From contig NW_024104532.1 of NCBI RefSeq assembly GCF_003945595.2, positions 1,053,501 through 1,117,500 of the forward strand: a stretch of 64,000 nt of DNA, in the 5' to 3' direction. Of the stretch, positions 13,254 through 26,568 are shown one piece after another; the first letter of the stretch is position 1, and every line of letters starts with the position of its first letter. Both the position numbers and the translations under genes were made by a program. The DNA is from Pipra filicauda (Eukaryota; Chordata; Aves; Passeriformes; Pipridae). The notes under the pieces were generated by a model that made no database searches, had not been told where the DNA came from, and saw nothing but the letters and a program-made list of their open reading frames with translations.

Positions 13254-13818
13254 CAAACCAAAAAACCGAAAAGAACCACAAGCCTTTAGCAGGACTTTAA
13301 CAAACTCATTGCAGAGGTTCTTAGTAGATGTGGAAGAGTTGACCAAGCTGAGACAAAACAAAAATATTGAGATCAGAGAAATGCTGACTGAGGGATGGGT
13401 TTGAGTCAGAGAGATTTTATTTTTGCCTTTCCGTAGCTTTACTATAAATTTCAATATGTCTATGGAATATTTGCCCCAGACATATCAGGAAGCTTTGAAA
13501 GTACAGGTTGTTAATGAGTCTGTAGCTGAATCCCAATTTTCTTTCTATTTGTTTTTTTGAGTAGCAGAAATACTCCCTGTGTTTATATAATTAGTGTTTT
13601 AATGTTTGTTTTCTTTCAGTTGAGTCTGCCTTTTGAGATATTCTTTTAGTTCTTTCATCATTTCACAGAAATTAAAATTCTGCCCAGAATAACTCAAACT
13701 ATCCATAAGTTATATACAGAGGATTTTCAGCTTCCAAAGAGATCTTTTCAAGCTTACTCTTAAAAAAGGTCTGTAAAGTTAAAAGACTTCCACTGCTACT
13801 TCATAAGAACTGTGGGGG

Positions 13819-13850
13819 TTTTTTCTTCTTTTTTTTTTTCTTTTATTTTG
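13819..13850. repeat. T-rich low-complexity tract
   Basis: T-rich tract broken by single C and A bases, with an uninterrupted T run in the middle. No element recognised. Confidence 0.8.
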
Positions 13851-16800
13851 GAAAGGATGTTGTTGACCATGAGGAAATATTTAAATAGTTTTTCATTTAA
13901 TAAAAATATCCTGTACTTAGGCAATGTCTTTTATTTTAACAAATTCTAGGACTTCTGACAAAGTCATGCAACATTTTGACCTGCAGCATTTGCTGCTTGC
14001 ATTTGGTAGCAAATGTTGGAAATAAACATTATGACATAATCTCTAAGCATTTGAGGAATAAACATGGTTTTCTCAGGAATAGCTCCTACAGCATACAGAA
14101 ACTTGGAACACTAATTAAAGTAAGAAATTTTTGTCAGACATTTCATGACTTAGAAATTGTTTGATAAAGCAGCAGCCATCCCCTAGGAGTGTATTCTGGT
14201 GAGGTGGTCCCATTCCCCATGTTAGAATTTTAGATATTTTTCCAGGATTTCCTAGAGATACACAGTGTATTGCACTGATTGCCAAGACTGCCCAAGTCTT
14301 TAGGGCCCCACCAATAACTGAAAGGAAGAAATTGGATTTTTTTTCTTTATTAAACCTTTAATTAGCCATGATATGTAGCCATAGATATAAATTTCTTACA
14401 GTGTCAGCAAAGACAGACTTGAAATAACCAATTAAAATAATTTACTGTAACACTTGCATTAGTACCTCTGCCTTGATAACAAGTCACTGACCACACTTAG
14501 CATAGATATTCTCATCAATAGTCCCAATCAAGGGAGATATTTATAGGTGCAGTATTTTACCCAAGGACACAAGGACTTCACAAGGAATCCGACAGTTGGC
14601 ATTGAGTAATGCATTCAAAAGCATATCCCTAGTAATCCATCTCAATTCCTGGTTTATTACCTTTGCAACTTTCTAGCAGTTTTATCAATAAGATATTGCT
14701 TCTAGCAGCTTGAGTTTATTCTTACATTAATACCCCAAATTTATCATAAGGTTCTAAATTTCCTTTGGTCACCAAAATGTCCTATTGAGCCATTTAAGCT
14801 CCTGGCAACTACATTCTTTATCAGTAGCCTGGGAAAAATATTTTTTGCCCTATATCCCTGAGTGTTTTGAGATTAAATTTACTAATGTTGTCAAGTAGGT
14901 CAGTGATGAAAGCCAAAACAAGAGAGAGAAATCTTGTTTAGGATTCAGGTGGATGGGAAGGGGAGGAAGTAACAGTGCTGCAGAGCTCCTACCCTGTTGT
15001 CACAGCCATGTCCCAGACAAAGCTGCTGATGCGCGGCCTCAGTGCAGAGAGGGATCGAAATCTCGTGGCTTCAGACTGAAGGCAGGATCTGGGTGCTCAC
15101 CAAAGGACAGACAGAAGGAAATATAAATGTTAGCCTTGGCAGTTTTGTCTCTGTGCTTTTTGTTCTTTTAATGAACAGAAATTCCTTCTCTGGCAATTTC
15201 GGTCACTAACCAGGCTGTTGGCGACTGCGTGTAGTTATCCCCTAGCAGTTCTCTTTTTGGAAAGAAAAATCTTATCCAGGCAGTAACAAGCACAGAGTGC
15301 CAAAATGGCCAAAAAGCCGTAAGAAAAGTCTAGGTTGTCCTCAGAGCCCTGTCTGGATCATGGTGAAGAGCTGAGTTGCCTCTTGCTGCCTCTGAGCCAG
15401 CCCGACTCTGCCTGCAGAGAGCTGTGTGGAGAAGAATCCCGGTGCACTCCCAGCCACCAGCACTCACTGGTGGAAATAATTTCACCAAGTTTATTATTTT
15501 AACATTATTTTAATGTAGCCTGATGCTTTCTTCCATCTCCCCCCCTGTAAGCATGCTGAGAGCCAGCCAGGGCTGCCCTGTGGGACCAGGCAGCTGGTCC
15601 GTGCAAGAGTTGCATCCTCCTCCTGTGACTGGTTTGTTTATTTTCTTTGCAAAGGTCCTAGGGAGCATAAACTGGGGCTTCTGCCAAAGCTTGCAGACAC
15701 TCCCTTGAGAATATAACACGTTTAAACTGACAGCATCACATGCTCTGCTCACCCTTGCTTGGTGTGCCAGGCCTGGGGGGAGTGAGCATCGCCTCTGACT
15801 CATGCTGGTGTAGCTGCAGAACTGTGCCCAGGAGCAGCTCACATCTGAAATGCACGTAGCCTGGAAGAAGGTTCAAAGGTGTTCCATGACAAAGGAAATT
15901 CAGATCTGAGACACTTAGTATTTATTTTGAAAGATTTCATTATTTAGATGACCTTGGTGCTAGTGAAAAAAAAAATTTAAAAAGCTGACTTGAGGTTACA
16001 CACAGCAGATAAATAAATAAATAACTGTGCAGGTTGTGAGTCACTGAATTTGTTTCAGCTGGTGTCATGTTTTAAAAAGGAGCAGAAGAAGAAAGAAATG
16101 CTAATATCCCCAAATAAGGCATATTTCTGTAATGAAGGGACGCACAGAGCTGTGTTCTCTAAAGGCCAAAGCATGGTAGGAGCAATCACTTCCCTGTGGA
16201 TTTGAGACTCTGTTTAAAAAAGTATTTTAAAAAGCTGCTGTGTCTTGCTCTGTTGTCACTTGCTGATGCCAGCTGTATATTTTTGCATGCGATTCGTCTC
16301 TATTTCAGGTAACTGCCTGACTTTCACATGCATAATATTGTACTCCTGACTTCCAAGAGAATCTCTTGGCATCTGGCAAAAGTCCCCTATGACTCAGTAA
16401 ACACCCACTCAATAAATAATTTGAAATTGAAAACACCCCACACATGAGTACTGGATACAAAAAAAAATGCCTTATTGCCTTTATTTTCCTCAAAAAATAA
16501 ACAGTAAGAAGATTATCTCAACGTTTTCCAGTTACTTTGCAGCTCAAATGTATAAACTGCTGTGATGATAATTTTGGATATTGCATCAGGAAACGCTGTC
16601 TTGCAGGAGGTTTCTGGATTTGGGTTGATGACCAGCAAGTTCCTACTTCCCTTGCTGTATAATCATCACTGTTTTTATTCTGGTAAACACTTTTGAATTT
16701 GCATTAAAAGGGTTGTGAGGAAGACAAGGGGCATTAAGCATAATGCACCTTCTGGCAAGGAGGCAGAGGAATGCAAACTGCAGGGAGATGATAGAGTATC

Positions 16801-17052
16801 TGGAGTCTGAATTGTTGGCAATTGAAAGTTGCTAAGATTAACCTGTTGTTTCTTATGAGCAAGATATTTATAGTTTCTGAACTGCAGTGCTGTGACACAA
16901 CAAGGTGCTAGAGAGAATTGGTAGTCCTTCCCTCAGTACAGCTTTCTCATGTGACTGCTGGTGGATGTCTGACTTTGTGCCTCAGTTTCCCCTTTGAGGG
17001 TGTTTGTGCGTGTGACTGTGCACACAGTGCAGCACCTGTCATGTATAGATGT

Positions 17053-17142
17053 GAGAGCAACCTGGTCTAGTGGGAGGTGTCCCTGAAATGAGATGATCTT
17101 TAAGATCCCTTCCAGCCCAAACCATTATTTTATTCTATGTTT
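17053..17142 (+). mobile_element. CR1 LINE 3'-end fragment
   Basis: Recognised from the CR1 3' terminal region: GAGCAACCTGGTCTAGTGG, then AGGTGTCCCTG, then GATGATCTTTAAGATCCCTT and CCAGCCCAAACCATT followed by a degenerate TATTCTATG tail. A roughly 90-bp, 5'-truncated, non-coding remnant in sense orientation relative to SGCD. The internal segment between the two blocks is shortened compared with the usual copy. Confidence 0.88.
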
Positions 17143-18029
17143 TCCTCCCCCTGCTCCAGGACCAGGTACCAGGTAGGTGTAAATTGATGGAGCTATTTCA
17201 CATAAATAGATGTACTCCACAGATCAGATCTCATTCATTGCCCACCATTTGTGATGGCAAGAGATCCTGAACATACCCATATATTTTCCTCTATGAATAA
17301 TTATTTGCTGCCAATTGTTCAAAAAGCAATAGAAGCAATATACTTATTTCAGCCTCTCTGGGAGCAGTGCTTTCAGTTCTCTCATTTCTTTGCCATCCCC
17401 AGAGCCTCCCTTCCTAACAACAATGTCATAGACACATTGTAGATAAGTCTGGAAGACAGTTTAAATTATTTTTCAGTATGTTCTGATAGTGAAAGAGCAA
17501 AATCATATATTTTTGTGACAAATACAGCTATAAAAATTCAGTGGTGGTTCTTTGGCCGTGAGGGCAGTTTCTTAACAATGGGACTATGGAAACTTCTTAG
17601 CACAGAGAATTTGATTTTAAAGTAAATTTCTTTTTACCTACCTGTGCAAATAAATTGAATGTGTTCAATCTCCTATTTCATATTGAAGGTATGAGTCTTG
17701 ATTAAAACAAAAAAAGAAATCATTAAAATAATCCGTGAAGTCACTCTGTGTGGGTATAGTTGGAATCACATTATTTAGGTATACTTTATTTCATGGTATC
17801 TGTTTATTGGTTTGCCTGGCAACCCGTTTGTTTTCAGTTTGAATCCTGTTGCACACCACTGAAGCCTAGGTTTATTGCAACAATCTATAGGCAGCCAGAA
17901 AAGATGCCTGTCACCTTGGAGGAGCTCCACAGCAGCTGGAGCACTTCCAGGGAATGATTTGGATGCTATGTGGACTCTGTTGCCATTTTCTCTCCCCTGA
18001 CTGCAAAAGTAGCACGGGGTGATGATTAT

Positions 18030-18120
18030 CTTCAAGTGCAGGCTCATCAGTTAAATGCCTGGGATTAGCTGAGTCGGGGCTCGGAAGTGATTAATTGAGG
18101 TGCATTGAAAATATTTCTCC
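18030..18120. promoter_or_regulatory. Small motif-rich block
   Basis: About 90 bp containing GGATTAGC, GAGTCGGGGCTCGG and GTGATTAATTGAGGTGC. Mixed CpG and TTAATT content resembles the other candidate regulatory blocks. A second such patch with TCTAATTAATAATGG and CCAATAATTGG lies at about 18515-18600. Weak evidence. Confidence 0.2.
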
Positions 18121-21100
18121 CCATCCACCCTGTTTTCTCCTGGCTTTTGGAAGTAGAGGAGAGAATAGTGGGGGAGCGTGAACGAACTAGCTAAAATACA
18201 GATTCTCATCGTGATTCCCCTGCCTTCAGAGGCTGATGTTGCCATAGCAGCGAGTTTGTCTCACAGGTGCGGTGGGTTTGGAGAAGGTCAGTGCAACAGG
18301 TGCCTCCCCTGAGTTTCCCCATAGGCTGTAAATCCATCTGCTGAGATGGAATCATCATATGTGCCTAAAGGATGGGACTTGGGAGAGGGGTCACAGCCCT
18401 GCTGGGTCTCTTTCCTCCTGTTTTGTGGTATGTTGAGTGTTGATGTGGATCTTGACCAGGACTGAAACGAGATCGTGTTTGCATGAGCTCTATTTCTTGG
18501 CACAGACCTGGTGTTATACTCTAATTAATAATGGCCTTGAGTTCTTTTGGCGTGTTCACATCAGACCCAAATGACCCAATAATTGGCCCCATTTTCGAGA
18601 GCTCACCTTCAGAAATGCCACGGGAGACTTGGTACTTTCCTTTTCACAGTGTCAGGCCTTAAGCTGCAACTTCATTGCTGGCTGGGGGAACTGCTAAATA
18701 CTGGATTAGTCAGAAAAATCTTACTTCAGAGTAAGTACAGAACACAGAAGGGATCCACTAAGATAGAGAAAAGAAAAAAAAAATACCTCCTTCTCCCTTG
18801 AAATGTCTTCCATCACTATCAAGCTGAATGAGTCCAATCAGCCCTGATGTAATTTGGAGAAGTGATGCCACAGAGGACATTGTGTCCAAGATCTTTATAG
18901 TTTGAAAAAAGAAGTGTTTGTTCTATCCTTCATTTGGTGATTGACAGACTATCCTAATTAAGGAGTATTAGGCCATAATTTATAAAACCTGTTTCTGCAA
19001 CCTCTGCATCAGTGGATTTATGTGCTGATTTTATTATTAAATCACTGCATTAGAAGACTACTTGTTCCTACGAGTATAAGAATCTTTTTTTCCACTTCTG
19101 AATGAGCACAAATTTCTGCAGGATGGGACTTTTCCCTTCTAGTTAGCATAATCATGGTAATGAGCTAGACTAAAAAAGATGGAGAATTCGAGGGACACGT
19201 TTGGAATATATGTTGATGATAAGATGTGAAACCTTACTATTTGCATTGGAGCAAAAAAGCGGAAAAGTGCTCAAGAGAACATGGCTCATTTTATAATGCT
19301 TCAGTGCCAAAGTGCTCTGTAACAAGGAGTTGGAGGCGTGAAAACCAAGTGTCGATCTCTTCCCTGCTGTACCGATGGAGAGGGAACCCTAGAGAGGAAT
19401 TCTGCATGTGATGGTTGAGTTGTAGTAACAATACTGGCATTCATAATCATCTCCCCAAAAGGTCTGTTAATCTTTTTCCCTGCAAAAAAAATATATTCTC
19501 AGATGGGGTGCTTGTTTCATAGAAATCCTGGTTTTGTCGTGTCACACGTGATCATACTTTGAGTAAACTCACTAGCACTTTGCTTTGGAAAGAAATACCT
19601 CCTGCCTAAAGTAATTTCAGCAATATGCAGTAAATCCAGAGCAGAGCTTTCTTCAAGCTTTGGCAGAAGGATTTGTTTAGAAATTGTTCCAAGACTAGTT
19701 TGGAATCGTTTCAAGGGATGACATTTAGTTGCTTTGGTCAGTTGTAACTTATTTGAAACAGTAATTGGAAAACCACATTTGATCCTGTTCTTTCTGCCCA
19801 TTAAGAGTTTTCTCCTTAACTTCCACTAAAGCAAATTCATCAGTGCCTTTTGCCCTTCATGAGAGCTTCATAGGGCTCTTTGAGTAACCTTCATCATGAA
19901 TGGTGTTGGCTCTGGTGAGCACACGGTCATTGTGGAAGGAACAGATAGAGGGAAAAGGTGCTACAGGAGCATGCACCTGGAAGACATCCCTAATGCCATC
20001 ATAGCATGCGAGCCCGATGGGAATAAAGTCAAGATTTTCTGTATCACAGCTCGTTGCTGTAAATGGATGTCTTTTTAGTTCTTATCCTCTTCTCATTGTA
20101 TCCTCATCATCTGTCTCTTGTTGTGCAGTTGTGCAGAGGAACTCACAAAACCAGAAGTTACCACTAGAAAGGAAGGGCTCTGAGCTTCTCATGGGCTTCG
20201 AGCTGCATTTCACATAAACCACAATGGTCTGCATTTCCTCCACTTGCACAAAATTCCTTCATAAGCTAGAAGCCACCTGACTCTCCTGTAGCTGTCACAA
20301 ATGACTTCATACCTGTGGAAGGAACTTAAACGTGCCTAGATAACTTATACACCAGCGGTCTTTTTCCATTGGGTGACTCCCACAGCTGGTTTTTATTCAT
20401 TCAAATCCATGTCTCCCTGTGACTGATGACTGCAGCACCAGAGATTATTTAGAGGTGTCTTCTCACAGGCTGTTCACAAGTTTCTGGATGGAGCCTTCAG
20501 CAGGGAGCTGCTTGCTAATCTTGCAATTTATAATGTTGTTTTAGTGCACCGAGTAGCTGCAAAGATTTTAGCTGTTCTTCATCTGTGTCCCACTCCTTCC
20601 CTGGAGAGGGTATATATACTGTCTCACAGTGATGCAAAGTGCTTGGGGTCACCTTCCCTCACCCACCAAGGTCTCAGCACAGTGATCCTGCGCTGTGCCT
20701 GTCGCCTTTAAATTCAAATGCTACCAGTAAGACATCTGACAGGGACATCTCAGGTCAATAAGCAGAGGAAGAAGGAGATGAATGCCAGTTGTGGACGTGA
20801 GACCTCACAGTGCAATCCACAGCATAAGCCTGGATCTGTGCACACAGGGATATGATCATATAGGCTGTGTAAAACTACGTTGGCTTGTTTTTCTCTCTGC
20901 TGTCCACACAAACCTGAGTCTGTACATAAGGTCTCAAAGCAAGGTCTTACACCAGAGGAAGAAGCTGCCACATGTTGTCTCCTTATGTCGAAGTGTATGT
21001 TGCTCTGGACTGTGCTGTGTAACCAGATTTAACTGTATAGTACTGGTGCTGCTGTTAGGTGTTTAGGCTCTTCTGGCTTCCACAGGAAAATATTGCTGCC

Positions 21101-22023
21101 GATCCACAGCTGGATGCTGGGATTCTTATAAAGATGGCAAATTAACTGAAGCAAATGAGAAAGAGGGAGGGAAGATCCAATTAGAGCAAGTAGGTGTTCG
21201 AGCTGAGGTATAGCTCTGAAGCACTGGCAACAATGTGTTCTGTACAGACCTTCCTTAAATCCATGGAATCTGGAAACATTTAATGTCAAGTCAGAGAGAG
21301 AACAACAGCACAGAAATCTTCCTAGGAAGGGAAGAAAAAAACCAGGTCACTTGCGTTTGCTGGGGTTTTTTCCTAACTTTGGATGTATTGAGCTGTGTAA
21401 TAACTTGCACATATCTGGAAGCAATGCAGAGCACAGCAATCAATAATACAAGCAACGATAATCAGGTGTTTCAGCCATCTGACATGAGCAGTCTCCAAAG
21501 ATAATTCTCTCCCACAGGACATTGCTGAACATAACTTCAGTTTATTCCTAGCAAAAAAGTGAATGCTTACCTGCTGTGCAGAGAAACCTTGACAACATTT
21601 TTCCTCCTGAAAACTGGAAAGGAATGGAGGTGCAGGAAAAACCATGGGGAAACACCTGTTGGTGCTGGTGGTGGCCAGCAGGCAGCTGGAGCAATCTCTG
21701 TTCCCCATCACCGGTGTCCTTAAAATCCTGACAAAGACCTCAATAAACAGCAAATTTGCCTCTATGTTCAGAAATTTCAGGACAACAGAGGAAGCACAGA
21801 AGAGTGTAAGGCTGAATTTATTTTTTGTGACAGATAAAGCATCCTGGGACACAGTGAATACGTGTCATCACCACCTTGGTTCTTGACTGGGTTAAGCTGC
21901 AGTGTGAGTCCAGCCTGGTCTAATAAAGCTGCCCATGAATGGCAGAGAAAGCTGAAAATTACCTCTGTCCCTATGTGAAAGCAGTTCAGGTTGGTGTGGT
22001 TCAGTCCCACTTCCAGGTATTTA

Positions 22024-22266
22024 TCATAGAATTGTAGAAATGTTTGGGTTGGGAGGGACCTTAAAGATCATCTAATTCCAACCCCCCATGCCATGGGCAG
22101 GGACACCTTCCACTAGACCAGGTTGCTCAAAGATGACCTTGAACACTTCCAGGGTTGGAGCAGCCACAGCTTCTCTGGACAACATGTGCCAGGGCCTCAC
22201 CACCCTCACAGGGAAGAATGTCTTCCTAAAATCTAATCTAAACCTACTCTCTCTCATTTTAAAGCC
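22024..22266 (-). mobile_element. CR1 LINE 3'-end fragment, antisense
   Basis: Reverse complement of a CR1 3' end: TCATAGAATTGTAGAAATG, GGGTTGGGAGGGACCTTAAA, GATCATCTAATTCCAACCCC, CCATGCCATGGGCAGGGACA, CCTTCCACTAGACCAGG, GCAGCCACAGCTTCTC and TCACAGGGAAGAATGTCTTC follow in the expected order. About 240 bp, 5'-truncated. The 61- and 66-codon frames over it are by-products of the repeat. Confidence 0.95.
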
Positions 22267-25200
22267 TCTAGTACATCTCTTTGGTTAGGTTGGCTGTTTT
22301 TTCTGATAACTGAATCTCCCTGCTACCAGCCATACACTTAAAAAAAAAAAATTAAAGTAACCCACAACTGTTAAAAAGTAAACCAAAACCAAACTGGGCT
22401 TTAGCCACTTGTATGGCCACATTGCTACCCAAAAGGCAGAGAGGAGCCTTGATGATCAGATGGCATCAATGCTGGGCTGTTCCTCTAAGACTTATACCAT
22501 CATTCATAATTGGCTGTAAAAATGAATTGCTTCTCGGGATACTAAGAAAAACCAAATTCCCTTCTCATTGAGCATCACCAAAATGACGTTTATGTTATTC
22601 AGGATTGCTCTCCCCTTTCAACCCAGAGCAGTCAGCAACAGCACATACATTTTTATGGTTGTCCAGTACAAGGCATTGCATAAAAAGAGAGAGGGCATAG
22701 ATGATATAATTGATGTGAAAGTTTTTGCCATGTCCTACCAAAAAGCGGAATAATTCAAACAAGGTGGTAATGGGAAGTTCCTGACTCTGTGCTTCCTGTT
22801 TGGAGCTTTCCTCCTAGGAGCTCCCACAAAGCTGGCTTGTGCCTGCACAATAAAGTAATTCACTCTGCCGAGGAGTCTATTAATAAAAAGGCGAGAAACA
22901 ATGATTGTCAGATGTTAGAGTATCAAATAATCAATAGTGGTGTTTTTTTGTCCTTATTCACAAGCAGTAGAGTGGCAGAAAAGGATATATACCAATCACA
23001 GACACAATGTTTAATAAAACATTTTGGTCTTCGTCACTCTAGGCAGTTTTCTGCTACATTTTATAGGTCACAGTCCATGAAATTTCATAGGAACTTTCAT
23101 ATATATTCTCTGTAGCAGAATATGACATTTATTTGTTATTAAACCATATAATTTAGGGAGGATGAAGATACTTTATCCAAAACAACTTGTGAAGTAGTCT
23201 TTCACACAGTGATATCTCTCTAATGTATCTGTATTTTGGGACCTCTATATAATTCTGCAAGCTTCTTTTTATTTTTTAATGGGAAATAATAGATGTATAT
23301 TATTTTATAATGACTGTACAATAAGAGGCCACGATACTTGTTGAACTCAGGTTACAACCTTTGCTTGTTTTTTCACCTGCTGACCCAGACTGTCACTACA
23401 AAAACTGTCAGCTTTAATCATGAAAAACATGAGCAGCAGCGAGTTAGTCATAAGTCAGTGCTAAGCATTGCATCTGCTCCCAAACACCAGGGAGGTCAAG
23501 ACAGGACATCTGGTGGGTGCAGCTTTTATTAATTCTGGCGGCCACTGGAGGAAGGAAAGGTGAGTGGGGATTGGAGATTGAAAAGAAAACATGGGGAAAC
23601 ACCTCTTTTTCTCCAACCCAGTGGCTTTGTAAGAGAATACACCTGCTTTAATTAATCAAATGTGTTCGTGATGTTTTGGTTGTAGTACATTATCCCATAG
23701 GCCTGATACCTCTCTTGGGGTATACAGGACCTGCTGGCTGTGAGCTAAATGTGTGTTTTTAATATAATCATATGTATCATTATGATAGAACATAGTTGTG
23801 AGCCATCAAAATTTCTGGTTTGCCGCAGCTTGGTGGTGACTTGACAAGTCCCTTTTTGTCCATAGGTCCACATTACTGATAAAGTATTGCCCCACTTCAG
23901 CTCAGGAGCAAGCCCTGGAAATAGTCAGCATTGCATATCCACACAGGTGGTCATTCTTGCAGCTGTATGGGACACATACCAGCTCGCCTGACCTGCAACT
24001 TTTCTTAATAAAACCAGAGAAGACACTGCTATGTGAAAGCCCTCAAAGCTTGTAACCTTACTGAAATATCTACCTTGAGAAAAAAAAATATATAGTCTTG
24101 AGAAAAAGAAAATATAGGGGTTTTTTTAACAGCCCAAAACATGTGAGGGTCTGCAGATAGCTGTAATAATTCCTGCTCACTCGAATCGCAAAGCACACCG
24201 CTATTAAAATTTAATCTGGGGTTTTTTGGTGCATAATCACATTTCACTCATTTTCCTCCATCCTTTTGTTTGAAATAAATGAACCCCTTCTGTGCCACCA
24301 CCAACCCAGAATTCACAAGCCAATATTTTCCACCCAGGCCAAGGAATGTAGCAAGTGGCGTTTTATGAGCCATCTCTCATTCCCTCCCTTCAACGATCCG
24401 TAGCATTTTCAGCATATGTCTCTCAAGTTTGCCTACAGCTTTCAGTTCAAAAGGAGATGACAGCAGTCACTTTATCACCCAGCATCACCTTTGTTCATAA
24501 GACACCACACTCTGGCAAGAAGGATTTTAACTTGGCAGAGAACTACCTGGGAATGGTACTTCTTGGAACAGGAGAACCTCTGGCAAGTGACCAGTGTCAC
24601 TGCTGAGCTGTGAGATGTCTTTGATTCTTATCCCTCCAAATTCATGCCTTTTGGCAGTAGTTCATGGAAGTCTTTCTGGGTTCTCCATTCACTTGTAATG
24701 ACGGTGATTCCTCTTCTGGTGCTGGAGGTGCACTCGCAATGGGAGAGAGAGGGAGTAGAGAGGTGGGAAGGGGTTTTGCAGATGAATTAGAAAGCATGCA
24801 AGATGTATATCCAAATACATGCAGTTTCCCTGGATTTTCCAGGTCTCCTCTTGATCTTCTTAGGGTTTCTCCCAAGTGCATTCCTCTTTCCTAAAAAATC
24901 CCTGAAACAACTGAGGTGCTAGTGTTACTCTCCAATCCTAGTGATTTCAGGCAATTTTATGCTAAAAGGTATTCTTCAGACCATCTTTTTCTCAGAAAAA
25001 CAACCAATTTACCTCAATCCTTGCAAACTTTAAAAATCACCCTGAATCTTAGAAACAGTACCTTGCATTTGATGTGGTTTTGATTATGGATGTACCTGTG
25101 CAATTCTCTACCCACACCATGCTTCTGTCAAACACACACCTTTCTAAGCAATTATAGCCTAAATGAAGGTAAATCCATCATCTTAGTAGAAGTTAGAGCT

Positions 25201-25279
25201 TTCATGTGTCAAAGGTGAAATATATTTTGGTACAGTTCTGCTCTGTGCCAGTGTATCCATATACCTGTCTTATTGCATT

Positions 25280-25311
25280 AAAAAAAAAACGACGACGACA
25301 ACAACAACAAA
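25280..25311. repeat. Short compound microsatellite (A)n-(CGA)n-(CAA)n
   Basis: A-run of about ten, then three CGA units, then CAA units, all in phase. The shared trinucleotide frame suggests the CAA part arose from CGA by CpG decay (on the opposite strand) or the reverse; small but distinctive. Confidence 0.85.
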
Positions 25312-26293
25312 ATAAGAAAAATTCATAAAAATTTGACATCTTTTCTTTGCTCTTATGGTTTTTCAGATCTTTCATTACATCTTGCACAAACATAGCTAAA
25401 CAATTTCTAAAGGGGCCATTTGCAGTCATCTCTTGGGGACCAAGAAGATTTTTGCCATGGAAGTGCAGGGTGCAGTAGAACTGTGGAGCCTGGGAGGGCT
25501 GGGGAGAGGATGGGGACTGAGAGCTACAACTGTGGAACTGGGACTCAACAGAAGCCATCAGTCACTTAATGCCTGTCCAATGGTCTTTGCAGTGGTTGGT
25601 TGAAGGGCATGGGAATCACTCAGAAGACCCAAATATTTGAATGCAGAGGTTCAGATTGCTGGGATGTGCTTGGGATGTGCAAGGAGTAAAGTGAGGGCTC
25701 CCATCCTGAGCTGATCACTGAGGGAGAGAAAAGCCAGAAATTAGCCCAAGACAGGAGAGCAGCCTTATTCCTTTTGTATCATTACTTCTTCCAGAGGGAA
25801 TATTTGCATAAATGTATGTTCCAATAAAGCTGTGCAGCATCTTAACAGTACTGAAAGCACAGAAAAGACTGTGACACTTGAAAATAATCAGTGTGATTCC
25901 ACATCTCTTTATTGTAAAGGCTGATAGCCCTAAAGAAATCCCACCAAAGATTCCATGTTTTGCAAAGATTTCCCCAAATAACAGGGGTCAAGTTCCCTAC
26001 CACATTTTATTGCAATACTGCTACGCAGCCAAACCTTATTTTCTTGATTCAGTGGAATCACATATTCTCTATATGGAGTTTGGCAGAATTAATCACACAG
26101 TCTTTATATTATTTGCTATGAATGAGAAGGTATATTAATATACAGGCAGACGGTGGATATTACAGTGAATAGTTTCCTGTTAACACAGAGCATTGCTGCA
26201 TCTCTGTGAGTAGAGAATGATTTAGCTTAAAGGAACATCTTTCATCTGTGTAAATGGTTTACTGGGGGGCACTGCAGATTGCTCTGAATAGAA

Positions 26294-26307
26294 TTTTTTT
26301 TTTTTTT
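26294..26307. repeat. Poly-T run (T14), 160 bp upstream of exon 4
   Basis: Run of fourteen T ending in CACAGAAACC. TTTCACAG resembles a splice acceptor, but the sequence after it (about 26312 onward) has no family-like coding and no recognised exon, so it is listed only as low-complexity DNA. Confidence 0.85.
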
Positions 26308-26466
26308 CACAGAAACCGAGCGACAAGGATAACAGAAGTAATTGCATTCTCTAGTGCCTCCCAGTGCTATATGTGTTATCTTCTATGGAAAAAAATCAGC
26401 TATTGGCAGCCTGGTGAATTTAGTAATTGTAACTAATGGGGTTGTTTCTTTTTGTCTGTCTTTTAG

Positions 26467-26568
26467 GATGGAATGGGGAACCTGAGAATCACGGAAAAGG
26501 GTCTGAAGCTTGAAGGAGATTCAGAATTCTTGAAACCTCTTTACGCCAAAGAAATCCGGTCAAGACCA
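26467..26568 (+). CDS. SGCD: Delta-sarcoglycan, internal coding exon (exon 4), start of ectodomain
   Basis: Delta-sarcoglycan is a single-pass type II membrane glycoprotein of the sarcoglycan subcomplex of the dystrophin-glycoprotein complex in striated and smooth muscle plasma membrane; it pairs closely with beta-sarcoglycan. This exon encodes 34 residues, beginning [17 protein letters not shown] and ending YAKEIRSRP, which from recalled family sequences corresponds to about residues 65-98, directly outside the membrane helix. It favours delta over paralogues: gamma and zeta differ at the NLRITEKG segment. Boundaries are clear: a pyrimidine-rich tract ending TTTTAG precedes GAT (Asp), and CCA (Pro) is followed by GTAAGT. 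Length 102 bp, both flanking introns phase 0, so the exon is symmetric. No stop or frameshift is present. Two lysine/arginine differences from the recalled human sequence (LKPLY, EIRSRP) are conservative. The exon number is inferred from mammalian gene structure. Confidence 0.97.

Larger units (their letters stand above)
1..26466 (+). other. SGCD: SGCD intron 3 (3' part), non-coding
   Basis: This is intronic DNA upstream of the first recognised SGCD exon. I looked for the preceding exon, which should encode the conserved IYGWRKRCLYF motif and the membrane helix, and did not find it, so the whole stretch is taken as part of intron 3. In order it holds: unremarkable DNA to 4.9 kb; a regulatory-like block at 4920-5290; a CpG-dense, homeodomain-motif block at 6770-7330; T- and TTTG-runs at 8.7-9.1 kb; a TAA microsatellite at 10.96 kb; motif-rich blocks at 11150-11460 and 12945-13110; A- and T-rich tracts at 13.2 and 13.8 kb; a CR1 tail at 17.05 kb; small motif-rich blocks at 18.0-18.6 kb; an antisense CR1 at 22.02 kb; and a short GAC/AAC repeat at 25.28 kb. 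Between these I see nothing. It ends in a strong polypyrimidine tract and TTAG. Confidence 0.8.

Noticed and set aside
14545..14610. MIR-like match around ACCCAAGGACACAAGG
   Set aside because: Only one short block resembles the MIR core; the flanking order is absent.
21373..21852. 159-codon minus-strand open frame
   Set aside because: No recognisable domain, mixed low-complexity residues and no supporting gene structure; treated as chance.
26308..26436. Possible extra exon after TTTTTTCACAG upstream of exon 4
   Set aside because: The acceptor-like motif is present, but the following sequence does not resemble any sarcoglycan segment, and exon 4 follows the membrane-helix exon directly in the known family layout.
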